A DNA stretch of 64,000 nt, taken from the IMG/VR virus record IMGVR_UViG_3300033183_000491, positions 175,551-239,550 of that record, one strand, 5' to 3'. The first letter of the stretch is position 1, and every line of letters begins with the position of its first letter. The DNA is from a virus. Shown one piece after another: positions 41,030 to 49,056 of the stretch. The notes under the pieces are model-generated. The model ran no database searches and had not been told where the DNA came from. It worked only from the letters and a program-made list of their open reading frames with translations. Both the position numbers and the translations under genes were made by a program.

Positions 41030-41338
41030 ATGAAAAAATATTTTATCTCCCTCCTATTGTTAAGCCTCGCTTTCTCTGGATGTAATAATCATATTAATCT
41101 GGAAGAAAAAGAATCTGATTCACAAGATATTGATTATTATGCAATCTTTTGTAAGCATCCTCTTGGACACGTTATGAAACACATTGTGACTAAAAAGGAA
41201 TGGAAGATGTCATTTGGATGGAGATCAGGTGTTTACAATTTCAGAGATGTTCAAGGTGTTTATCATGAAAACAGAGGTCATTGTTACTCTAATGATAGAG
41301 ATATCTTTGATATAAATGGTAATCTTAAGTCTAAGTAA
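41030..41338 (+). CDS. Early lipoprotein
   Basis: 102 residues. Signal peptide with lipobox L-A-F-S-G-C, lipidated Cys18. The mature part is about 85 residues, with two Cys and an aromatic FGWRSGVYNFRDVQGVYHEN segment. Asn after the Cys leaves sorting to the outer membrane likely. Probably acts at the envelope early in infection. Confidence 0.65.
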   Translation: MKKYFISLLLLSLAFSGCNNHINLEEKESDSQDIDYYAIFCKHPLGHVMKHIVTKKEWKMSFGWRSGVYNFRDVQGVYHENRGHCYSNDRDIFDINGNLKSK

Positions 41339-41362
41339 TAATAACATTTAAAGGAAATAATA

Positions 41363-41677
41363 ATGAACTCACTGTATAATATGGATAGTGATAATCTTTC
41401 AAATCTTATTAAGTCATCAACAAGTGGAAATAATCTTCTTGAGAATCTAAAGTCAACTCCACAATCTTTGGAGAGCAATTCAAATGTTTATAATCTAATT
41501 TGTAATATTGAAAAATATTTTGAAGAAACAAATTCTACAGTTTTGCAGATTCTAAGAAGTCATACAGGTGTAGATGAATTTGAAACATTTAGAGATATTA
41601 AAACTATTGAAGAAGTAAATGATCTTTTAGATCAAGGGTGCGAAGTTTATATGTTACCAAAGAACGATATTCTATGA
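41363..41677 (+). CDS. Unknown acidic early protein
   Basis: 104 residues, helical and Ser/Asn-rich N-terminus, acidic C-terminus (FRDIKTIEEVNDLLDQGCEV). No family recognised. Lies 24 bp after the lipoprotein gene and 10 bp before the next microprotein; AAAGGAAAT is the ribosome site. Confidence 0.55.
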   Translation: MNSLYNMDSDNLSNLIKSSTSGNNLLENLKSTPQSLESNSNVYNLICNIEKYFEETNSTVLQILRSHTGVDEFETFRDIKTIEEVNDLLDQGCEVYMLPKNDIL

Positions 41678-41687
41678 GGAGTTTATA

Positions 41688-41774
41688 ATGTCAAATGTCC
41701 CAACAAGCGATCTTATTTTCGGAAGTCTTCTTTGTATGTTTATGTTATGGTATCTTATTAGAGCTCTAGAGTAG
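41688..41774 (+). CDS. Membrane microprotein, LWYLIRALE family, copy 2
   Basis: 28 residues, MSNVPTSDLIFGSLLCMFML then WYLIRALE. Same TM helix and C-terminus as the 30-residue protein at 37633-37725, 4 kb away. GAGGAG is 7 bases upstream. Confidence 0.6.
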   Translation: MSNVPTSDLIFGSLLCMFMLWYLIRALE

Positions 41775-41778
41775 ATTT

Positions 41779-41946
41779 ATGTCAAACATGTTTTTCTGTA
41801 TCTTAACTCTATGCCAGATAAGTTTTATATATGTTTTAATATCTTTTCCTGACATAGCGTTTAAAGCTTTTCTAATCTTATTGTGTACTTTCGCAATAAT
41901 AGTTGGAAGAGATTTATATCTATTTATTAATAATATTTTTAAATAG
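41779..41946 (+). CDS. Two-TM membrane microprotein
   Basis: 55 residues, MSNMFFCILTLCQISFIYVL..., TM helices about 4-22 and 28-44, then GRDLYLFINNIFK. It starts 4 bp after the previous stop; the ribosome site would lie in the end of the previous gene (AGAG). Confidence 0.5.
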   Translation: MSNMFFCILTLCQISFIYVLISFPDIAFKAFLILLCTFAIIVGRDLYLFINNIFK

Positions 41947-41975
41947 TAAAGATTGAAATGTTGTGGAATGAATAT

Positions 41976-42004
41976 GTGTAAATAAAACATTCTTTGGATA
42001 TAAT
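41976..42004 (+). promoter_or_regulatory. Early-type promoter P21
   Basis: GTGTAA 41976-41981, TATAAT 41999-42004, spacer 17. Promoter and spacer are identical to P23 from the -35 through the -10. Confidence 0.8.
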
Positions 42005-42055
42005 ATTTCATAAGGTCCAATATTCATTTCGACTTTCCTTTTAAAGGATCAAACT

Positions 42056-42370
42056 ATGTACAAAACAACTTTAAAGCTAACATATGATTTCGGGATTCAT
42101 CTTAAGGATTTTTATGTCCCTGTTAAAGATGTTATGTTAGATGAGATTATTGATCTAGAAAATAAACTTAATGTTGATACATCTAATATTTCTGATGAGG
42201 CATTAAGTGAAATGCTTGTAGATTTTCTAAATCTTCCTAGGACATTTGATATCAGCATTGAAGATGAACATCTTCTTGAAGACTATCATTATATTTATGA
42301 CTTGTATTTAGGTAATGTTTGTAATGGGTTTGCTCCAAAATATGAAGATATGAACAAGGACATGTTATAA
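42056..42370 (+). CDS. Unknown acidic early protein
   Basis: 104 residues, acidic throughout (LDEIIDLENKLNVDTS, ISIEDEHLLEDYHYIYD). First gene of a tight four-gene run (42056-43201). No family recognised. AAAGGATC precedes the ATG. Confidence 0.6.
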   Translation: MYKTTLKLTYDFGIHLKDFYVPVKDVMLDEIIDLENKLNVDTSNISDEALSEMLVDFLNLPRTFDISIEDEHLLEDYHYIYDLYLGNVCNGFAPKYEDMNKDML

Positions 42371-42371
42371 A

Positions 42372-42758
42372 ATGAATAAAGAAACGAATATTATTATTAA
42401 GTTTGACACTAGTCCAAGTCCATGGAGTACTAATTACCAAGAGATAGAATTTTCTCGTGACAAAATAGAAACCATTGCTGATGAACTAATAAATGAATGT
42501 TCAGGTAAAGACTATACAGCATCTTATGCATATGGAAAACATGTATCTAAAGTTATTGAAATTCATTGGGATAATACATGTGGATCTGTTATACCTCTTT
42601 ATAAAGCACTAATTCAGGTTTTGAAAGAAAAGAGAGAACCTAAAGAGAATTGGTATGGAGGAGCAACATCAGCTATTAGATGTTTACAGACAAGAATAGC
42701 TTATGCTACACCCGGATTCGTGGAAGCAAAAAGATACAGAGAATTATATGGTGATTAA
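42372..42758 (+). CDS. Unknown early protein
   Basis: 128 residues (MNKETNIIIKFDTSPSPWST start), mixed alpha/beta. A WYGGATSAIRCLQTRI region resembles a helix bearing a positively charged face. One base after the preceding stop. No family recognised. Confidence 0.6.
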   Translation: MNKETNIIIKFDTSPSPWSTNYQEIEFSRDKIETIADELINECSGKDYTASYAYGKHVSKVIEIHWDNTCGSVIPLYKALIQVLKEKREPKENWYGGATSAIRCLQTRIAYATPGFVEAKRYRELYGD

Positions 42759-42759
42759 A

Positions 42760-43014
42760 ATGTATACGTTAAGTAAAGAACATTTAAACTTTATTGTAAG
42801 AGTTTCTATACTGTTATCTAATTCAAATAAGTTTAATAAGAACTGGAACTTTTCTGTTAGAAGATACTTAGATGGTTTCCAGTTTAATTGGACTTGTGGT
42901 AGACACAGTTTAATGTGGAGATCATCTGGATGGGATGAGGATCATTTAGAATATTATTCTGGAAGTGATACAACAGATATTATCTTGATAAGCGAGCTTG
43001 ATCATGTCAAATAA
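42760..43014 (+). CDS. Unknown small early protein
   Basis: 84 residues from ATG 42760, one base after the preceding stop; ATG 42748 in the same frame is an alternative with an overlapping start. Aromatic and basic (NWNFSVRRYLDGFQFNWTCG). No family recognised. Confidence 0.5.
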   Translation: MYTLSKEHLNFIVRVSILLSNSNKFNKNWNFSVRRYLDGFQFNWTCGRHSLMWRSSGWDEDHLEYYSGSDTTDIILISELDHVK

Positions 43015-43201
43015 TTTAGTAATCTTATTTGTTAGTTTTTGGGGGTCATTGTTTTTTCTTTCTCTTGGTGTTATGAATAGCTTGATTGATGTTTCGAGAA
43101 CAGATATAATTGATGATTTTCTGATAGTTTTATTATGTATCTTTACTAGCTATGAATTAGCTAAAAGACTAGCTTTAAGATTAACGAAAGATGAATCATA
43201 A
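43004..43201 (+). CDS. Two-TM early membrane protein
   Basis: 65 residues from ATG 43004, overlapping the preceding gene by 11 bp; a TTG two codons earlier is possible. TM helices about 5-24 and 38-56, basic C-terminal tail (KRLALRLTKDES). Confidence 0.55.
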   Translation: MSNNLVILFVSFWGSLFFLSLGVMNSLIDVSRTDIIDDFLIVLLCIFTSYELAKRLALRLTKDES

Positions 43202-43230
43202 GTGTAATATTATTATTCTAATATTATAAT
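43202..43230 (+). promoter_or_regulatory. Early-type promoter P22
   Basis: GTGTAA 43202-43207 directly after a stop codon, TATAAT 43225-43230, spacer 17, then AAATCATAAGG. Confidence 0.78.
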
Positions 43231-43297
43231 AAATCATAAGGAATGATTAATAAAACATCCTTTAAAACAAGCAAAAATCTTTATCGGAGAACATATA

Positions 43298-43462
43298 ATG
43301 GAAACTATCATTATACCCCCAGAGTTTGTAATCTTATTTTTTATCCCAATTGCTGGTTTTTTCTATATTGCTAGTAAAACTTTAAAGTTCTGGCCTCCAT
43401 TTACTTTCTACATTGTAACACAAATCTTGTTAGCTACTTTTGCAAGGTATATGTTTGGCTAA
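43298..43462 (+). CDS. Two-TM membrane microprotein
   Basis: 54 residues, METIIIPPEFVILFFIPIAG..., TM helices about 8-26 and 34-52 joined by KTLKFWPP. CGGAGAAC is the ribosome site. The stop shares a base with the next ATG (TAATG). Confidence 0.55.
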   Translation: METIIIPPEFVILFFIPIAGFFYIASKTLKFWPPFTFYIVTQILLATFARYMFG

Positions 43463-43644
43463 TGATTAAAGTTGGAGATCTTGTATTAAAAGACAATAAA
43501 GATATTTGGCTTATAATCTATGCATTTAACAAAGGAAATGAGTATATGTTTAAATATCTTAAGGATAACAAGGTAAATATTATTCATATAAGATCATCAA
43601 AAAACTTAAGTGAATATAAAGATATGAGAATTATTAATGTTTGA
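43462..43644 (+). CDS. Small basic early protein
   Basis: 60 residues, MIKVGDLVLKDNKDIWLIIY start, a likely five-strand beta barrel (SH3-like pattern G-D-L-V...I-I-H-I-R). No family recognised. Coupled to both neighbours by overlaps. Confidence 0.5.
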   Translation: MIKVGDLVLKDNKDIWLIIYAFNKGNEYMFKYLKDNKVNIIHIRSSKNLSEYKDMRIINV

Positions 43645-44041
43645 CGATTTTGAAATAAGAGAACTAGGGTTCTCAGATGATGGAGAAGATATTATGACAA
43701 GAGAAAAATCTACTAAATTAATTTCACTTGTTCAAGAAGGTGTTCTTGACGCTGAGTCTGTATTACAGAATATGATTGATTGGTTATCTGAAAGAGATGT
43801 TGCTAATTTTTTCGAAGATGAATATAGCGAGTTTGACGAAGAAGATGAAGAAAGTGATTACTTTAGTTATACAGACTCGTCTATAGATGGTGTTTATATC
43901 GAACCTCCTCGTAATTATTGTCTTGAATGTGGAGATGATTACGAAGTATTTTCTCATACATGCGAAAATAACGAGAATGATTTACAAACTTTAGGTTGTA
44001 AAATCCATGATGATAAATGTGAATTCTGCGACAAAGATTGA
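43637..44041 (+). CDS. Acidic protein with C-terminal zinc-ribbon-like cysteines
   Basis: 134 residues. The middle is very acidic (FFEDEYSEFDEEDEESDYFS); the C-terminal 45 residues carry C-L-E-C, H-T-C, and C-x-I-H-x4-C-x2-C, probably a zinc site. Overlaps the preceding gene by 8 bp. Function unknown. Confidence 0.6.
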   Translation: MFDDFEIRELGFSDDGEDIMTREKSTKLISLVQEGVLDAESVLQNMIDWLSERDVANFFEDEYSEFDEEDEESDYFSYTDSSIDGVYIEPPRNYCLECGDDYEVFSHTCENNENDLQTLGCKIHDDKCEFCDKD

Positions 44042-44045
44042 TAAT

Positions 44046-44074
44046 GTGTAAATAAAACATTCTTTGGATATAAT
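44046..44074 (+). promoter_or_regulatory. Early-type promoter P23
   Basis: GTGTAA 44046-44051, TATAAT 44069-44074, spacer 17, then AAATCACAAGGTCCAT. Duplicate of P21. Confidence 0.82.
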
Positions 44075-44123
44075 AAATCACAAGGTCCATCAAACAAACA
44101 CTCATTTCATTATAAGGACAAAA

Positions 44124-45296
44124 ATGAATATTTCAGATTATACAAAAGAGTTTTCTAATCTAACAAATCTGGTTTCAGAGATTACTTCAGTTATCAAGAC
44201 TCGCGAAGACAAAAGCAATTTATGGGCTTCTTTTAAAAGAGAAAACGAAGACAAAATTAAGAATCTCCTTGGGATTACTAATAATGATATTGATAACCCA
44301 TGTAATCTTATTAACTTTGATATTGATGACGACAAACAACTACTTCTTCTAAACTATACATCTCAAGCTCATAATGTTTTACATGCTTATGATGATGGTT
44401 GGTCTAACGAACTTAAGCTTTGTAGAGGATTGGTTTTTTCTTTTTCCGATGGCGTTTCATTAGTGAGCCGAGGATTCGAAAAGTTCTTTAATGCAAACGA
44501 GTTAAAAGAAAACACATATGAAAGTTTATTATCCAATCATGATAATAAAAAGACATATATTGCTTACGAAAAGGTTGATGGTCATATGATTGAATATTTT
44601 GAATATGATAATCAACTTTGTGCAACAACAAGAGGAAAGTTTAATACTAGTTCTTCGTTAGAGTCACTAAGTTTAATGTCATACAAAGAATGGAATTTAG
44701 CAAAAGGATATTATAAACTTTGTGGACATGACCTTATGTCTATTGTAACAGAGCTAGTAACACCTTCAACAGAAGTCCTGGTTAACTATGAAGGACAAGA
44801 GAGTATATATCTTCTATCAGCTTATGATAAATCAGGAAATAAAATAGATCAAACTTTACTTAAAAACTTAGTGTTCGTAATTAAAAATGCAAAGATACCT
44901 AAATCTAAAAGATTCACACTGTCAGGTATGTTCATAGAAGTTGCAAGAAGAGATATTGATAATAATGAAGGATGGGTTCTTAATTTAAATGGAACTCTAT
45001 TGAAATTCAAATACAATAACTATATTGGTCTTATGGTAAGTAAAAAGATATGTTATAAATACCTTATGCAACGAATATTAACTAATACAACTGAAAAGAT
45101 GTTCTCTACGCTTGATGATGACAACATGAAGATTGTTGATGTGTTAAAGAAAAATATCAACATTAAAGTTATTGAATGTAAAAAAGAAGAATCTTATAAA
45201 CCATTATATAGTCTTTGGTCAGATGAAGAAGGAAGTTTAAACTATTTCAGACTTGTATGTAGAAAATTTTACAAAGAGTTTATTTTATCTATTTGA
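44124..45296 (+). CDS. RNA ligase, T4 Rnl1 type
   Basis: 390 residues from ATG 44124 (AAGGAC upstream; the longer frame from 44064 overlaps the -10 of P23). LCRGLVFSF near 100, then motif I EKVDG with nucleotidyl Lys150, a motif III-like T-T-R-G-K-F, and motifs IV/V in EGWVLNLNGTLLKFKYNNYIGL. These are the landmarks of the covalent nucleotidyltransferase superfamily in Rnl1 order. It joins RNA ends with ATP; in T4 this repairs tRNAs cut by host defence nucleases, which fits the tRNA genes here. No polynucleotide kinase gene is seen in the window. Confidence 0.87.
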   Translation: MNISDYTKEFSNLTNLVSEITSVIKTREDKSNLWASFKRENEDKIKNLLGITNNDIDNPCNLINFDIDDDKQLLLLNYTSQAHNVLHAYDDGWSNELKLCRGLVFSFSDGVSLVSRGFEKFFNANELKENTYESLLSNHDNKKTYIAYEKVDGHMIEYFEYDNQLCATTRGKFNTSSSLESLSLMSYKEWNLAKGYYKLCGHDLMSIVTELVTPSTEVLVNYEGQESIYLLSAYDKSGNKIDQTLLKNLVFVIKNAKIPKSKRFTLSGMFIEVARRDIDNNEGWVLNLNGTLLKFKYNNYIGLMVSKKICYKYLMQRILTNTTEKMFSTLDDDNMKIVDVLKKNINIKVIECKKEESYKPLYSLWSDEEGSLNYFRLVCRKFYKEFILSI

Positions 45297-45314
45297 TTAA
45301 AGGAAAACAATATA

Positions 45315-45470
45315 ATGTTAGTATCTAAAATTACTGCAGGTGATGTTTCTCGGATTACTAAATTAGACCCAGAAGACATTGGGAGATATGGAGTATGGCA
45401 TAAAGGTTTAATCATTTACGTTTCTAATAGTAAAGACAAATGTAATAAATTGATTAAAGAAATATCATAA
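45315..45470 (+). CDS. Small early protein
   Basis: 51 residues, MLVSKITAGDVSRITKLDPE then DIGRYGVWHKGLIIYVSNSK. Compact, no membrane segment. AAAGGAAA lies 10 bases upstream, 18 bp after the ligase stop. Confidence 0.5.
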   Translation: MLVSKITAGDVSRITKLDPEDIGRYGVWHKGLIIYVSNSKDKCNKLIKEIS

Positions 45471-45480
45471 AGATTAAAAT

Positions 45481-45509
45481 GTGTATTTAATCAAAATTTG
45501 GTTTATAAT
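45481..45509 (+). promoter_or_regulatory. Early-type promoter P24
   Basis: GTGTAT 45481-45486, TATAAT 45504-45509, spacer 17, then AAATCATAAGGTCCCAT. Confidence 0.82.
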
Positions 45510-45557
45510 AAATCATAAGGTCCCATAAATAAATCTTCATTCATAAGGATTCAAACA

Positions 45558-45728
45558 ATGGAAAATTTCCTAGCACCAAGTTTTTTCATCCCCACGTTTT
45601 TAAGCATTCTTATTTTAATGTTAGTTGTAACTATAATGTTTAACGGGAGAGTTACTTTATTAAAATCTTTTATTTATGCAGCATGTATTTATATGCTTTT
45701 CATCATTAATAGTATTCCACGACTTTAA
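45558..45728 (+). CDS. Two-TM membrane microprotein
   Basis: 56 residues, MENFLAPSFFIPTFLSILIL..., TM helices about 9-27 and 37-52. Same layout as the microproteins at 43298 and 36595. AAGGATTC upstream. Confidence 0.55.
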   Translation: MENFLAPSFFIPTFLSILILMLVVTIMFNGRVTLLKSFIYAACIYMLFIINSIPRL

Positions 45729-45746
45729 TATACAAGGGGTATTCAA

Positions 45747-46445
45747 ATGAACAAAGGATTCCAGTACGAGAATAAAATCTTAAATCTTATGAAATCTATT
45801 AATTTGGTTCCTGAAGAATTTGTTAATAGACAGCCTGCAGGTTCAGATAGTACACAACCTGACTTGATTTTAAATCTAAAAGGTAAAAATGTTAATGTTG
45901 AAATTAAAGAAAATATTCGAGCTCAAGCTGGTGGAACATCTATCAGGTATATAGATGGTAGTTTTTCTCTTGTCAAATCAAATGAAGATGTATGTGAAGA
46001 TGAAATATATAATGTCTTATACGAAAAGAAAAATCATATAGACAATCTTATTGAATTTCATAAATCATCAAGTATTCCTTTTGCAACTACAAAAGACTTA
46101 TGGATAAAGTCTGTGGAGAAAAACTTGTTGAAGAATATTAATACAAAGATTGAATCTAAATCTGAAGTTATTGAAAATCATTATGTTAATAAAGATACAT
46201 ACTATATCCACATTGGAGGAAAAGGTCTTTATTACATGAAAGATGATATTCTAAATCTAGGTGTTCCAAGGCTTAAATCTAAAGTTCGATTAGAAATAAG
46301 AGCTACAAGGAACGGGTCTAGATTGAACAAACAAGGTGTTAGGATATGTAATGCTACTCTTCGAATGCAATCAAGAATTCTAGAATTAGAAAAAAGTCCT
46401 TATTCTTTAGAAAACATTTCGTCTATTACAAGTTTAGCATCTTGA
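45747..46445 (+). CDS. PD-(D/E)XK nuclease-like protein
   Basis: 232 residues. G-F-Q-Y-E-N-K helix, then AGSDSTQPDLIL with the metal-binding Asp39, and NVNVEIKENIRAQAGGTS with E52-x-K54 and a following Q60. This is the PD-(D/E)XK core. The second half is less clear. Candidate for host-DNA degradation or Holliday-junction work. AAGGGG is 9 bases upstream, in one unit with the microprotein. Confidence 0.7.
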   Translation: MNKGFQYENKILNLMKSINLVPEEFVNRQPAGSDSTQPDLILNLKGKNVNVEIKENIRAQAGGTSIRYIDGSFSLVKSNEDVCEDEIYNVLYEKKNHIDNLIEFHKSSSIPFATTKDLWIKSVEKNLLKNINTKIESKSEVIENHYVNKDTYYIHIGGKGLYYMKDDILNLGVPRLKSKVRLEIRATRNGSRLNKQGVRICNATLRMQSRILELEKSPYSLENISSITSLAS

Positions 46446-46468
46446 TCAAAAAGGTTAAGATTGATATT

Positions 46469-46497
46469 GTGTAAATAAAATATTTTTTACATATAAT
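46469..46497 (+). promoter_or_regulatory. Early-type promoter P25
   Basis: GTGTAA 46469-46474, TATAAT 46492-46497, spacer 17, then AAACCACAAGG. Drives paralogue 3. Confidence 0.82.
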
Positions 46498-46544
46498 AAA
46501 CCACAAGGTTCAACAAATAAACATTCATTCAAAAAGGTTTTAAA

Positions 46545-47267
46545 ATGGATAATCATCAAGAAAACTTAAACTCAACTGATATTTTGGTTTCTTCTTTAAT
46601 CAATCACTTTAATGACAACAAACAAGGATTTACTTCTTATAGATTTCTTATTGACAAAATCTTGAAAGAAAACATTAAACCTTTGACAAAGGGAAAATCT
46701 AATATTAAAACAGACAGTGGATGGCGGTCTGACCTTATGGAAAGGTTTAGTGGAAGAGGAGCTAAATGGGTCTTTGTAAGCCTACAAGACATTGAACCTA
46801 CGTTAAAATCACTTGAAGATTCTGGTATTAATTGTGACTTCTATAGAAAACATATTAATATAATTGGAAAAGCTTGGATTAGATTTATTGGTCCTCGTAT
46901 TAATAATGGAGTTAACAGCGCCTCATTTGAGGTAAGAACAGAAGGTTCGACAATTATCAGTTCCAACCAAGTCCATTATATTCCAGTTGAATCATTAGAC
47001 GATACAATTGAAATGTTAAATACAACTCCTAAGTCACTTAAGCTAGAAGAAGATTCAGCTCCAATGCCTAAGACATCTAAACCAAAGAAAAAGTCTCCAA
47101 AACCAAAGAAACAAAATCTTTTAGAGACATTAGGAAATGAAATCAATGAAGAGCTTCAAGAAGTTGAATTAAATATTCCACCACAAAATGATGATCCGGA
47201 TGATTGGGAAGCCTTTCTCGCTTCTGAAGGTTTAATCGACGATGATTTTATGAATGATGATATCTAA
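46545..47267 (+). CDS. Unknown early protein, GRGAKW family, paralogue 3
   Basis: 240 residues, the longest member. The core RFSGRGAKWVFVSLQDIEPT, GKAWIRFIGPRINNG, EVRTEGSTI and TPKSLKLEED is plain; between the core and an acidic C-terminus lies a Pro/Lys linker (KTSKPKKKSPKPKK). The family N-terminal domain is kept (F-T-S-Y-R-F-L-I-D-K...NIKPLTK). More AT-rich in codon use than paralogues 1 and 2. Confidence 0.8.
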   Translation: MDNHQENLNSTDILVSSLINHFNDNKQGFTSYRFLIDKILKENIKPLTKGKSNIKTDSGWRSDLMERFSGRGAKWVFVSLQDIEPTLKSLEDSGINCDFYRKHINIIGKAWIRFIGPRINNGVNSASFEVRTEGSTIISSNQVHYIPVESLDDTIEMLNTTPKSLKLEEDSAPMPKTSKPKKKSPKPKKQNLLETLGNEINEELQEVELNIPPQNDDPDDWEAFLASEGLIDDDFMNDDI

Positions 47268-47280
47268 TATACAATAACAA

Positions 47281-47329
47281 TACTTGCATAGCATACATCT
47301 CGCATCGTCAAAATATTGTTATGCAAGTA
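47281..47329 (+). promoter_or_regulatory. Inverted repeat directly before tRNA-Ile
   Basis: TACTTGCATAGCA (47281-47293) and TGTTATGCAAGTA (47317-47329): 13 pairs with one G-T. The second arm ends 4 nt before the tRNA. Confidence 0.65.
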
Positions 47330-47333
47330 ATAT

Positions 47334-47406
47334 CCTCCTATAGCTCAGCGGTTAGAGCAGCACTCTTATAAGGTGAAGGTCCCCAGTTCAATCCTGGGTA
47401 GGAGGA
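47334..47406 (+). tRNA. tRNA-Ile(TAT)
   Basis: 73-nt cloverleaf: acceptor CCTCCTA/TAGGAGG, D stem GCTC/GAGC, anticodon loop CTTATAA, T arm CCCAG-TTCAATC-CTGGG. Anticodon TAT reads AUA. The top pair of the anticodon stem (G27-A43) is a mismatch. AUA is frequent in the AT-rich phage genes. Confidence 0.85.
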
Positions 47407-47440
47407 CTTTAACATTTTAAACTTATACAAGGATATTATC

Positions 47441-47635
47441 ATGACACACGCTACATACACAACCTTCAACAATCAGACTGATGTTTTCGTTTCATTCTCA
47501 GCAGTTTCTCATGTTATCAATGACAAAGAATCAGGATGTTGGATTTGGTTTCACAGTGGAAAATGCATTCATGTAACAGAGAGCATGTCTGAAGTTACTG
47601 ACGACATGGTAGATTATTTCTCAACTAGAAAGTAA
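47441..47635 (+). CDS. Small unknown protein
   Basis: 64 residues, MTHATYTTFNNQTDVFVSFS start, beta-rich N-terminus with WIWFHSGKCIHV, acidic C-terminus. AAGGATATT upstream. Follows the tRNA, perhaps on the same transcript. Confidence 0.55.
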   Translation: MTHATYTTFNNQTDVFVSFSAVSHVINDKESGCWIWFHSGKCIHVTESMSEVTDDMVDYFSTRK

Positions 47636-47639
47636 TTAA

Positions 47640-47945
47640 ATGAATCTAACGGTTAAAGAATCATTCTTATTAAGACAAGGATTTGGAAAAAGTAATATTT
47701 TCTTTCCTGAGAATTCTAGAATTAAGTTTATTAAAGAAACTTATAGTTTTTATCACTCTTATTATAAGTCGCACAGTTATAAAATTCTAATTCATTTTAA
47801 AACAATTCCGATTGAATTAGATCTTCAAAAGAAGACTGATAGGGAAACTTACGAAGTTATGAAATGTAATCTTATTCATAAAAACTTGAGTCAAATAACT
47901 TGGAATGATTTATTTAATGAGGAATGTCCATTAAGTGTAACTTAA
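47640..47945 (+). CDS. Unknown small protein
   Basis: 101 residues, aromatic and basic (ETYSFYHSYYKSHSYKILIH). No family recognised. Four bases after the previous stop; its last codons contain the -35 of P26. Confidence 0.5.
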   Translation: MNLTVKESFLLRQGFGKSNIFFPENSRIKFIKETYSFYHSYYKSHSYKILIHFKTIPIELDLQKKTDRETYEVMKCNLIHKNLSQITWNDLFNEECPLSVT

Positions 47946-47963
47946 TAAAATTTGTATTATAAT
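47935..47963 (+). promoter_or_regulatory. Early-type promoter P26
   Basis: GTGTAA 47935-47940, TATAAT 47958-47963, spacer 17. Confidence 0.75.
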
Positions 47964-48005
47964 ATTTAAAACATCATTCAATCATATATTCATAAGAGTT
48001 AAATC

Positions 48006-48170
48006 ATGAAAAATGAAGATATATCAAGTATACTATATCTTGTTACTTTTGTAACTTTAGTTTTTTCCTTAATTTATCTTATTACTTTGTTTCCAACATA
48101 TTTTTCAGGTTTTTTCTTTGGAATAGTATCATATTCTTTGCTTGATGCATTCAATAAAAAAGACTTGTAA
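48006..48170 (+). CDS. Two-TM membrane microprotein
   Basis: 54 residues, MKNEDISSILYLVTFVTLVF..., TM helices about 8-28 and 32-46, then DAFNKKDL. AAGAG upstream. Confidence 0.55.
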   Translation: MKNEDISSILYLVTFVTLVFSLIYLITLFPTYFSGFFFGIVSYSLLDAFNKKDL

Positions 48171-48196
48171 AAGATATTCTATTATAGGCGGTTATT

Positions 48197-48394
48197 ATGG
48201 AAAAATATTTTTCTTATGTAGGTACACATTCTCTTGAAGAAGCAAAACAGAATAATACTGTAAATATAATATTTCATTTGTCTTCAAGAGAAATTGCTAT
48301 TAAAAGATGTGATAGAACATGGAAAGACAAAGAATATTCTCTATATACCTTTGAAAACTTTCAAAACAACTCAACATTTACTAAGATTATATAA
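48197..48394 (+). CDS. Small unknown protein
   Basis: 65 residues, MEKYFSYVGTHSLEEAKQNN start; basic, mixed alpha/beta. Ribosome site GGCGG. No family recognised. Confidence 0.5.
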   Translation: MEKYFSYVGTHSLEEAKQNNTVNIIFHLSSREIAIKRCDRTWKDKEYSLYTFENFQNNSTFTKII

Positions 48395-48403
48395 GGATTT
48401 TAT

Positions 48404-48688
48404 ATGGATTATTATGACTTTGCAGAAACAGCTGCTGTAATTGAAAAAGAACTTGGTATTAGAATGCATTTAGATATTGTGTTTAATAATCAGTTATTAA
48501 ATAAATACTTTAACTATTCTTATAATAAAAAAGAAGACATTTTAACTATTAATTTTGAATTAGATGAAGGCAGCGCGACTATGAACATATATGAATTATA
48601 TTCAGAAGAAGTCGATGATTTTGATTATGATTTTAATGATGTTCTTAAGAAACATATAGAGAATCTAGGTAGAACATGGACAGAGTAA
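48404..48688 (+). CDS. Acidic unknown protein
   Basis: 94 residues, acidic (YSEEVDDFDYDFNDV), helical start (DFAETAAVIEKELGIRMHLD). AAGGAT upstream. Overlaps the next gene by 13 bp. Confidence 0.55.
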   Translation: MDYYDFAETAAVIEKELGIRMHLDIVFNNQLLNKYFNYSYNKKEDILTINFELDEGSATMNIYELYSEEVDDFDYDFNDVLKKHIENLGRTWTE

Positions 48689-48945
48689 TCTTTATGTTTA
48701 AAGAAAAGGTTTATGCAAGAATAGTTACAGATTTTCAAGATCAAAACATCGACATTGATCAAACAAATGAATATACTATGTATGAACTTCACAGGTCAAT
48801 GAAAGATCTTAAAAAATACTCGGAAGTTTTTATTAACCCTAGCAATCCAAAACAACTGATAGCGACATCAAAAGGACGTCTTCTTTCAATAGAAATCTTG
48901 TCAGAAATAACTTGGTTTGATTTAGATTATTATTATGGACAATAA
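48676..48945 (+). CDS. Unknown small protein
   Basis: 89 residues from ATG 48676, inside the end of the preceding gene; mixed alpha/beta, ends FDLDYYYGQ. No family recognised. Confidence 0.5.
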   Translation: MDRVIFMFKEKVYARIVTDFQDQNIDIDQTNEYTMYELHRSMKDLKKYSEVFINPSNPKQLIATSKGRLLSIEILSEITWFDLDYYYGQ

Positions 48946-49056
48946 ATGAACTGTTATTATGATTATTTTATTAATGCTTGTGTCTGTGAACAGCAAGTAG
49001 AAAATATTCCCCTTTCAGAATTATTTCTTTTTGTTATTGAGATTTTTAATGTATAA
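48946..49056 (+). CDS. Microprotein, possibly coupling
   Basis: 36 residues, MNCYYDYFINACVCEQQVEN..., directly after the preceding stop and overlapping the next start by 8 bp. Three Cys. Its main role may be to carry ribosomes to the lipoprotein start. Confidence 0.35.
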   Translation: MNCYYDYFINACVCEQQVENIPLSELFLFVIEIFNV

